Source: Xylanibacter muris
GTDB lineage: Bacteria; Bacteroidota; Bacteroidia; Bacteroidales; Bacteroidaceae
Assembly (NCBI RefSeq): GCF_013166605.1
Contig: NZ_JABKKF010000005.1
Location: forward strand, 1 to 64,000
Direction: 5' to 3'
DNA length: 64,000 bases
Positions 56,672-64,000 of the stretch are shown here, in pieces. The position numbers were made by a program, and so were the translations under genes. The first letter of the stretch is position 1. Every line of letters begins with the position of its first letter. The notes below the pieces were generated by a model. It was not told where the DNA came from and did no database searches. It saw only the letters and a list, made by a program, of their open reading frames with translations.

Positions 56672-57658
56672 ATGGAAAGAATTTATCGTATTGTTATTGT
56701 GACTTTTATTGTCATGATGTCATGTGGCATGTTTGCTCAAAATCGTACTACGGCAATCCTTCAGCGTGGTGAAGCCCCTAAAGTTTTTTATGGTAGCAAT
56801 GCCTTTGTTGAAGCTTTCGCACAAGCTCAGGCAGGTGATGTAATATCTCTTTCAAATGGCACTTTTAATGTTCCGGAGAAAATAAATATACCTGTAAGGA
56901 TTCAGGGGGCAGGTACTTTGACCTTGTTTGCTGCTGCACCAGTTATTGAGTTGCCGGATGAAACGTCAGGACTTTGGATGGAAGGTATTAAAATGCCTGG
57001 TATGACTATGGATGGTGTTATTAATGGTGCAACAATTCAAAGCTGCTATTTTACAGGAGATTTAAATGTCAATTCTTCCGGAAATAGCTGTTTGTTTAAT
57101 AAATGTAGAATGGAACAATTCTTGTTTTTACCAGGAAATCTTGATGGCTTGATATTCTCTAACTGTATTATTAATGGTGGAATCTGTGGTGATAGAAATA
57201 CAGAGCATGCACCTTTTTTCAAAAAATCAGTAATGAATAGATTCGTATATGAAGAATGGAATAAAAGTAGAAATAGATATTTATATTATATATCATCAGG
57301 AATGTTAGAAAGTTGCATTGTAAGAGGAGGTATTTCTTCTGAACCTCAATTCTCATTTTTCAATGTTGTTTATTGGGACGGAGTTCCGTCATCTGATGCA
57401 ATTTATGAAAACCTTATTAAACTTAGTCAATCAGATTTTAATGCCCTTTTCAAACAAGACACTCTTTATGAACTGACCGATGAAGCTGCTGCTAAGTATA
57501 TAGATACAGACGGCACTCAAATAGGAGCTTATGGCGGACTCTCACCATTTACTCTTGTACCGGCAATTCCGCGTATTTCTTATGGCGGTGTTTCCTCGAC
57601 AACAAACGCAGAGGGCAAGCTTCCTGTAACTATTAACGTAGAAGTCGTAAACAAATGA
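56672..57658 (+). CDS. Secreted beta-helix-like protein
   Basis: This 328-residue protein has a signal peptide (cleavage near GMFAQ) and a segment (AQAGDVISLSNGTFNVPEKINIPVRIQGAGT) typical of the start of pectate-lyase-like right-handed beta-helices. Later strands such as TIQSCYFTGDLNVNSSGNSCLFNKCRM and DGLIFSNCIINGG fit a short solenoid. No catalytic residues of a known lyase family are evident. It may be an adhesin or scaffold. Its stop overlaps the start of the giant surface protein gene (ATGA), so the two proteins are made together. It lies about 80 bp after the leader RNA terminator-like hairpin. Confidence 0.7.
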   Translation: MERIYRIVIVTFIVMMSCGMFAQNRTTAILQRGEAPKVFYGSNAFVEAFAQAQAGDVISLSNGTFNVPEKINIPVRIQGAGTLTLFAAAPVIELPDETSGLWMEGIKMPGMTMDGVINGATIQSCYFTGDLNVNSSGNSCLFNKCRMEQFLFLPGNLDGLIFSNCIINGGICGDRNTEHAPFFKKSVMNRFVYEEWNKSRNRYLYYISSGMLESCIVRGGISSEPQFSFFNVVYWDGVPSSDAIYENLIKLSQSDFNALFKQDTLYELTDEAAAKYIDTDGTQIGAYGGLSPFTLVPAIPRISYGGVSSTTNAEGKLPVTINVEVVNK

Positions 57659-60600
57659 GACGTTTTTTATCTTTTTGTTTTCTGTATTTGTTGACGTTGA
57701 CCGTAGCAGGACAGACAGCACCATCATATCAATATTGGATAGACACTATTGACGACATGCATCAAGGTGTATTGTCCGGTGATGTGTTCAAAAGCGATAT
57801 CGATTTTTCTTCATATAAAAATGGGGCACACGTTCTTACGTTCCGTGTTGATGACGGAAAGGGAAATTGGTCCGCTCCGCGCTCGTGGATAGTTTATAAG
57901 TCACAGGTTGGAGAATCGGCAACGGTCAATAACATAGAGTATTGGATAGATGACATATCCAAACGGACTACAGCTGCGGTTGCGGATGGACTCTTTGCTG
58001 CTGAAATAGATGTTGCAGGCATTTCAGACGGTTTCCATACACTTACTTATAGAGTTGTAGACAATGTTGGAAGACGCTCTGCTCCTCAGTCGTCTATAAT
58101 TATGAAATGTCCACCTTTTTCGGAAAAGTTCATAACAGCTTATCAATATTGGTTCAACGGTTCAGATAGAATAAATACTGTAAAGTTGGATAATCCAAAA
58201 AATCCGTATGAACTTACAACCGTTATACCATTTATAGGAGTAGAGCAACCGGCAAAAGATGAGGTGTATATAGGCACCACTCAGGAAGGCGCATCAAGAT
58301 TGCTATATCTTAATCGTCTGTATACGCGTTTCTGTGATACCAGTGGCTCGTGGAGTACAGTGCGGATTGATACCTTTGGCATTGACATAGACAAAGGTGT
58401 GGTTAATCTCGCATCACTTATTACTAATCCTGATGCAACTGAAGACCGTATAGGTTGGAATGTTGAAGGAACAGTAGGGAACTTGATTCAGAAAACCGAG
58501 CATTACAGTGGAACGGACATTCCGTATTTCAGTCTTGGAAACATTACCCGTAACTGGTGGAACGCTTCAATGAGTCAGACTATAGAAGGTCTTCCTGCCG
58601 GTTCGTATATTGTGTCAGTGTCTGCTCGTGGTGCATCTGGTGTGGATATGAAACTCTATGCAAATGATGAATATGTAGAGTTGCCGGCTATAGGTGCGGA
58701 GGGAGGCGAAATATGGCAGGATGCACCGCAGGATAGTCCGGAAAAGCTGTGTAATGACAGTAAAGGCAGAGGATGGAGCCGTCGTTCGGTTCTTGTGTCG
58801 ACAGATGGCGGTCCACTTACGATAAAGGCTGTAGCCGTGGCGGAACGTGACGGTATGTGGGCTGATTTTGTCGATTTCGGACTGAAGACAAACGGGGCTG
58901 CTTCTCTAAAGGTTGCGTATTCCGATAGTGTTAATCCAGACTCATATAAGAATATGAAATTGGTGTTGAAGTCAGAACACAGCCGTATGCAACTTATAAC
59001 GACTTCCGCGCGTGAGTATAGTTTCGCTGGACTCTCCGCTACCGAAACTTATAGCCTTGTTCTTGAAAATGCTTATGGACAGCAATTGTGGTGCTGTAAG
59101 AACTTTACTCCCGAATCTTGCGATTATAGCCTTACAATGGATAATGTCAGCATGTTGCGTGATGTCACACTTAATGTTATGACGCCTGATGGTTTGGATG
59201 TTTCCGAGTCTGTTGATGTTGTATGGCACAATGCGTTAGGAGAATACATAGGTGAGGGTATTACAATAGGCGGTATGGCAGACGGGAATGAAATAGTTTG
59301 TGATGTGGCGCTTGGCGATTCTCTGGGAGTAATCTATTCCGAACCGGAATCTATGTGTATACAGGTGTCGGAAAAGTCTGCCAACACGAAATCAATCCTT
59401 TCATATTTGCCGTCTGGCACATTGACCGGTAAGGTGTATGCAGGTAAGTGGCCGGCAGCTAACGCAACTGTTTCCGTATCACAAAATATTAATGGCCGTT
59501 ATGTGCTTACTTCACGTGTCAAAACGGATGAAGATGGCTGTTTTATGCTTCAGTTGCCGATTGACAGTTGTAGAGTGAGTATTGCAATGTCTGGATATTT
59601 TGTTAAGAATTTGATTGTTCCGTCTCCAGGTGAACTTGACAAAATAGAATTAGAACCGATACATGGTGATATTGTGTCGCTTCGTTTAAGGAAATTGTCA
59701 AGAACTTTTTCGCAAATTCCTGCTGATACAGTAGAATGGATAGGAGGAACGAGGAATATCGTGTTTTCCTTGCGTAACATTACGCAAGGTATTGATTCTA
59801 TGGATTTTGTTGTACAGGGTAATTCACTTATTGTGAATGAAGGGCTGACTCCCGGTGACCGTATAGAAATATCTGCGCGTAGTCTGAAAGACGAATTTAC
59901 ATCTGTATCATGTACAACGGTAGTTACAGAGGACGGCAGTGCGGATGCCTTATTGACATTTGTTGAACACGGTGGAATATCACTTACGATAGCCGGAAGT
60001 GGCAATCAGGAAACTCGAGCCATACTTTTTGACGCATCAGGTCGTTATGTGGATAATCAGGTACTTTCATTTACCGGTAATGTGGAGTTTGCTCCACTTA
60101 AAAGTGGAAATTATTCACTTGTAGTAATGGGGCATAGTGATTTGCTGGGCAATGTATCATCTATATCCACTATTGATGATGCTGCGCTTTCCATAGATGA
60201 GGATTATCTTTATGTTGATGTAAGTGTTAAAGACGGGTGTATAGAGCCGGTTTCCCTCGGTGTGGTACCGAAGTTGAATGAGGCACCATTTTATTTTACT
60301 TCTGAGAATGCTTCGTTTTCTGTTAACAAGGCTCATACCGTTGCCGGTAGCTTTGTTACCTATACGGCTAAAATAGAGTTTAAAGAAATCCATGTTAATG
60401 ATGTGTCGGATGTGTCTCTTGTGATAGACATACCTGAAGGATGCAGTTATGTGCCTGGTTCGGCAATTGTTGGTTCGGCATCTGCTGTTACATCAGAGTA
60501 TGACGGTAAGTTAATCATTCATCTTGATGATAGCAATTATCGTGATCGCATCCGTTTCTGTCTTGTGGCTCTTCAAGGTGGCAGATATCTTACTCACGCT

Positions 60601-63600
60601 ACGTTAAACTTTGATTGTGATGGTAGGAAGAGCCAGCCTCTCGGACGACTTGAGGTTATTGCGGATGATATGGGTATTAATGTTCCTTCTATTACCAATG
60701 TTCCGGAAATAACAGTTAGTGGCATGTGTCAGCCAAATGCGTCAGTGTATGTTTATGACGGTAATGTGGAAATTGCATCAGTACGTGCCAAGTATGATGG
60801 TTCATGGAGTCATGTGTGTAGAATTAACCACCCGTATAACATGTCGGTTCATAATATACATGCAGAGATAGAGACAGGGTTTGGAGCATTGCTTACTACG
60901 GTCACGGAAAAAGTTGAATACAACATCAATGCTAACCGTGTGCAGAGTGTGACAATGATAAATACTGCCCATGGTCCTCTTTCATTGAAACCAAAAGAGT
61001 ATGTGACGAAGTTTGACTTTATTAGTCCGTCTCAAGAAGAGAAAGTATATTGGTTTTGGCCAAAATACCCGACATTCACATTCATTGTGGATTTTCTTGA
61101 GAACAATCCAAACAGGGTTGAAAATGTTTATGTAAAAGTACATACTTCTTCTGGTGATACCAAGGTGCTGAAAGCTGAATATTCCGAAAGAAAGAACAGA
61201 TGGATAGCTACAGGGGATTTTAATTCTTTCAGTATGCCAAGAAACGTAAGCGTGGCGTATGATAAGAAGAATGAAATAAGTCTTTATGATCAACGAGAAG
61301 GTGAGGATATGATATTATCTGCAGATGACTATTTTGCGGGAAAAATAGCCGAAGAAAAAGAATTATCGACAATAATGGTGGATATTGATAAATGGTTTGA
61401 AAGTGCAGATAAAGATATTGAGGGCTTAAAATCTATTTTGAGAAAATATAATATCTATGATGAAAGTTCTTCAATGGATGTAGAACTTCCTGATGATATT
61501 GCAGTTATGATTGATGATTTTTTTACATCAAAAGCTGACGTGATGAATGGATATACAAAATTAGATAGTATAGTATCCATATATACACCGATTATATCGG
61601 AAATGTCGGAGTTATCAGAAAACTATTATCAAATAAAGAAATATGGTGGAATTCTTGATTTGGGCAATGGTGTTTATTATGAAGTTGATAAAAATAGAAC
61701 TTATTCTTTTGAAGAGTTGAAGAACGACGGATATGAGTCAATCAATACTGTGTCAGGAGAATTGAACTTTATAAAATATGGTAATGGGTATAATACTTTG
61801 TATAGCCAAGACGAAGAAACTTTGCATAAAGTTTTTTGGACACCATCTGATTCATATATTGATAATTCAGATTTTGAAGTACAAATGAATTTTGTAAAAT
61901 CAAAAATTAATGAATTGGAAAATATGTGTGTTATGATACAAAATGAAAATCAAGATGCACTTTGTCAATATCAACAAGAGATAGAATTAAAAGAGAATGT
62001 AGAAAAATCGTTGTGGAGACAACTCTTTGATAATTATGAAACTTTCGAAGATAATACAGGTTGGTGGAGAGAAACAACGAAGCAACTGATAAAAGAAAAA
62101 TGGAATAATGTTTATTATAGAAAGACAATTTATAACATAGAGTTAGGAGAACTTGTCAATAAGAGTTGGTCTATTTATAATGATGTGAATGAGCGTTTTT
62201 CTGCATTTTCGGATTATGATAATTATTATAATAAATATAAAGATTGTTTTTCTCCAGAAGAGCAGTTCTTAGTAAAGACAGAAATAATGGGTGCTAAAGC
62301 TTTAGAAGTATCTCTTGTCGCATTAAAAACAGCAGGGATCGATAAATTAGAAAGATTTCTTAAGGGAGGAAATGGTGTTGCGCGGTATTTTAGTGCTGCT
62401 TTTAAAGAATATGGGATAGGCTATATTACAGCTCTGATAGATAAGGCAAGTAACGGACTTATTCGTAAAACTCATGACGTTGCTTTAGGGCTTCTTCAAG
62501 ATATTGCACAAGGGTGTGAACCCAAAGAGCCGGAGGAACCTTCAAACGAAGAACATTCCTGTGATAATAATTCGATGGACGTTCAAGATCCTTCGGGATA
62601 TGTATATGAGGCAGTGACCTCTAACCGCCTTTCGGGTGTTACTGCTACTGTTTTTGAGTTGCAGAAAGAGGCGGATATTTACGGTGATGTTTCAGAAAAG
62701 GCTGTAGCATGGGATGCGGAAAGATATTCGCAACGTAATCCGCTGATTACAGACGAGATGGGTATGTATGCTTGGGATGTTCCTCAAGGTCAATGGCAGG
62801 TTAGGTTTTCTAAACCAGGCTATGAGCCTGTTGCTACGGAATGGTTGCCGGTGCCTCCGCCTCAGTTGGATATTAATGTCGGTATGCATCAGGCTGTTAA
62901 CCCGCATGTAGAAAAGGTGGTTGGTTATGAAACCGGAATAACAGTCACATTCGATAAGTATATGAAGCCGGAAACCTTTGTCGATAATTCATTCACCGTA
63001 AAGCGTGCGGATGAGGATGTCAAGGGAACTTATGAGTTTGTGAATCTTGAATTGGCTCCAGGTACGGATAAACAGTTGGCTTCAAAGATAAAGTTCGTGC
63101 CGGAAAAACCGTTTTCTGTAGGTGAGACAGTCACTGTAAATGTTGCAGCCGGTGCTCTTAGTTATGCAGATATGCCACTTTTGGATAATTTTACAACAAC
63201 AGTAGTTATTCAATCTGAAATCAGTACAATTCTTACAGACTCTCTCATAACCGTACCTTTAGGTTCAAATGGCAATTTGGATATTACAGTCCTACCTGCT
63301 GTTGCCGCTGCCGGACGAATGTTGACTGTTACAAATGGTTCTCCTTCAATAGCAACAATAAGTGATGAACGTATTGTGCTTGACAGCAAAGGCCATGCTT
63401 CCATAGGTATAAAAGGTGACTTGCCGGGTACAGCACGACTGATGCTTGCCGTAGATGGTTGTGAAATTCTTACTGAGGTTGCTGCAAGGGTAGAGTGGGT
63501 CGTTGATAAAGTAGGCAGGCCTGTTGCCTCTATAATTAGCGGCAGTCATGTAAACATTGGTACTCCATTAGCACTTAAGTGTTCTACGGAAGGAGCATCT

Positions 63601-64000
63601 ATATACTATACGATTGATGGAAGTTCTCCGGCCGATTCAAATAACAAAAGCCGTAAACTCTATACTACGCCTATTATTATTGACCGTGATATGACTCTTA
63701 AGGCAATAGCGGAGAAAGATGATGTAGCAAGTAGTGATGTTGTAGAGTTTATTTATTACATTGGTCCAATGGGAATATCCGGTGTGGTAGGCAAGAGCCC
63801 TAATGTCATGACTGATAATGGTGATATTCTTGTATTACAGTGTAATGGATGCTCATGTGATGTTTATGATATGTCCGGTATAAAGGTTTGGGCAGGAAAA
63901 TCCCTTATGGGAGATGTTCGTATTTCTCTTTCCGGGGGACCGTTATTTATAGTCCGTGTTCAAAATCCGGATGGTAGTGTAACTGTAAATACTGTAGGTA
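57655..64000 (+). CDS. Giant multidomain surface protein, 3' end cut by the window
   Basis: The frame is open from the ATG at 57655 to the window end, at least 2115 codons, and starts with a signal peptide ending TVAGQ. Three similar modules follow (YQYWID at 25, IEYWID at 94, YQYWFNG at 163, the first two with a GxHxLxxRxxDxxGxxSxP end). Then come a CBM-like beta-sandwich (about 265-425), a carboxypeptidase-regulatory-like domain (LTGKVYAGKW, about 590) and further beta-sandwiches to about 1210. A charged, mostly helical A+T-rich section (about 1216-1629) is next, followed by DPSGYVYEAVTSNRLSGVTA (about 1645), an SbsA/Big_5-like Ig domain (TVTFDKYMKPETF, about 1760), another Ig-like domain (about 1860-1950) and a CHB_HEX_C-type repeat (YYTIDGSSPADSN, about 1980). 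The last residues (CDVYDMSGIKVWAGK, GGPLFIVRV) look like a T9SS tail, so probably only a few codons are missing. Role unknown; likely cell-surface binding or a toxin-like carrier. Confidence 0.88.
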   Translation, partial: MRRFLSFCFLYLLTLTVAGQTAPSYQYWIDTIDDMHQGVLSGDVFKSDIDFSSYKNGAHVLTFRVDDGKGNWSAPRSWIVYKSQVGESATVNNIEYWIDDISKRTTAAVADGLFAAEIDVAGISDGFHTLTYRVVDNVGRRSAPQSSIIMKCPPFSEKFITAYQYWFNGSDRINTVKLDNPKNPYELTTVIPFIGVEQPAKDEVYIGTTQEGASRLLYLNRLYTRFCDTSGSWSTVRIDTFGIDIDKGVVNLASLITNPDATEDRIGWNVEGTVGNLIQKTEHYSGTDIPYFSLGNITRNWWNASMSQTIEGLPAGSYIVSVSARGASGVDMKLYANDEYVELPAIGAEGGEIWQDAPQDSPEKLCNDSKGRGWSRRSVLVSTDGGPLTIKAVAVAERDGMWADFVDFGLKTNGAASLKVAYSDSVNPDSYKNMKLVLKSEHSRMQLITTSAREYSFAGLSATETYSLVLENAYGQQLWCCKNFTPESCDYSLTMDNVSMLRDVTLNVMTPDGLDVSESVDVVWHNALGEYIGEGITIGGMADGNEIVCDVALGDSLGVIYSEPESMCIQVSEKSANTKSILSYLPSGTLTGKVYAGKWPAANATVSVSQNINGRYVLTSRVKTDEDGCFMLQLPIDSCRVSIAMSGYFVKNLIVPSPGELDKIELEPIHGDIVSLRLRKLSRTFSQIPADTVEWIGGTRNIVFSLRNITQGIDSMDFVVQGNSLIVNEGLTPGDRIEISARSLKDEFTSVSCTTVVTEDGSADALLTFVEHGGISLTIAGSGNQETRAILFDASGRYVDNQVLSFTGNVEFAPLKSGNYSLVVMGHSDLLGNVSSISTIDDAALSIDEDYLYVDVSVKDGCIEPVSLGVVPKLNEAPFYFTSENASFSVNKAHTVAGSFVTYTAKIEFKEIHVNDVSDVSLVIDIPEGCSYVPGSAIVGSASAVTSEYDGKLIIHLDDSNYRDRIRFCLVALQGGRYLTHATLNFDCDGRKSQPLGRLEVIADDMGINVPSITNVPEITVSGMCQPNASVYVYDGNVEIASVRAKYDGSWSHVCRINHPYNMSVHNIHAEIETGFGALLTTVTEKVEYNINANRVQSVTMINTAHGPLSLKPKEYVTKFDFISPSQEEKVYWFWPKYPTFTFIVDFLENNPNRVENVYVKVHTSSGDTKVLKAEYSERKNRWIATGDFNSFSMPRNVSVAYDKKNEISLYDQREGEDMILSADDYFAGKIAEEKELSTIMVDIDKWFESADKDIEGLKSILRKYNIYDESSSMDVELPDDIAVMIDDFFTSKADVMNGYTKLDSIVSIYTPIISEMSELSENYYQIKKYGGILDLGNGVYYEVDKNRTYSFEELKNDGYESINTVSGELNFIKYGNGYNTLYSQDEETLHKVFWTPSDSYIDNSDFEVQMNFVKSKINELENMCVMIQNENQDALCQYQQEIELKENVEKSLWRQLFDNYETFEDNTGWWRETTKQLIKEKWNNVYYRKTIYNIELGELVNKSWSIYNDVNERFSAFSDYDNYYNKYKDCFSPEEQFLVKTEIMGAKALEVSLVALKTAGIDKLERFLKGGNGVARYFSAAFKEYGIGYITALIDKASNGLIRKTHDVALGLLQDIAQGCEPKEPEEPSNEEHSCDNNSMDVQDPSGYVYEAVTSNRLSGVTATVFELQKEADIYGDVSEKAVAWDAERYSQRNPLITDEMGMYAWDVPQGQWQVRFSKPGYEPVATEWLPVPPPQLDINVGMHQAVNPHVEKVVGYETGITVTFDKYMKPETFVDNSFTVKRADEDVKGTYEFVNLELAPGTDKQLASKIKFVPEKPFSVGETVTVNVAAGALSYADMPLLDNFTTTVVIQSEISTILTDSLITVPLGSNGNLDITVLPAVAAAGRMLTVTNGSPSIATISDERIVLDSKGHASIGIKGDLPGTARLMLAVDGCEILTEVAARVEWVVDKVGRPVASIISGSHVNIGTPLALKCSTEGASIYYTIDGSSPADSNNKSRKLYTTPIIIDRDMTLKAIAEKDDVASSDVVEFIYYIGPMGISGVVGKSPNVMTDNGDILVLQCNGCSCDVYDMSGIKVWAGKSLMGDVRISLSGGPLFIVRVQNPDGSVTVNTVG

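Overview
This window looks like a chromosomal segment of a Bacteroidales bacterium, most like Prevotella and relatives. The evidence is two SusC/SusD pairs, many secreted proteins with type IX secretion (T9SS)-like C-termini, promoters of the Bacteroidetes form TTTG-N19-TAnnTTTG, and weak, A-rich ribosome-binding regions. No rRNA, tRNA or CRISPR array was recognised.

Layout. 1-1.4 kb: an ISAon1/ISL3-like insertion sequence in two overlapping frames. 1.86-4.45 kb (-): clpB. 4.7-12.9 kb (+): a rhamnogalacturonan lyase (PL11) carrying autotransporter-type beta-strand repeats, then a large secreted modular protein. 13.4-30.7 kb (+): a seven-gene operon from one strong promoter, FAS1 lipoprotein - SusC - SusD - FAS1 - FAS1 - SusC - SusD, with no enzyme and no local regulator. 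30.8-40.5 kb (+): a two-headed esterase (alpha/beta hydrolase plus SGNH), a second PL11 lyase with the same unusual tail, and two tandem SASA-type esterases. 41.0-43.3 kb (-): a galactitol-type PTS IIC permease without IIA/IIB, and a KduI isomerase that carries a signal peptide. Taken together, 4.7-43.3 kb is a pectin (rhamnogalacturonan I) locus: surface cleavage and deacetylation, SusCD uptake, and processing of unsaturated uronates.

43.5-49.5 kb (-): a large secreted MG2-like protein, then an operon of an expanded GIN-domain lipoprotein, ECF sigma factor, anti-sigma-like membrane protein and small secreted protein. 49.75 kb (+): an Lrp/AsnC regulator. 50.5-56.0 kb (-): a tight housekeeping operon ligA - B3/4-domain protein - RsmF-like methyltransferase - thyA - folA. 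56.2-64.0 kb (+): a strong promoter, a structured leader RNA ending in a terminator-like hairpin, a secreted beta-helix-like protein, and, overlapping it by ATGA, a giant surface protein of more than 2115 codons that runs off the window end.

Intergenic spaces hold dispersed palindromic REP-like elements with a GTAG foot and covarying stems, a second small dispersed repeat, and a 22-bp-period array of 13-mers. The most promising leads are the exported KduI with the orphan PTS permease, the leader RNA plus giant surface protein operon, and the FAS1/SusCD operon.
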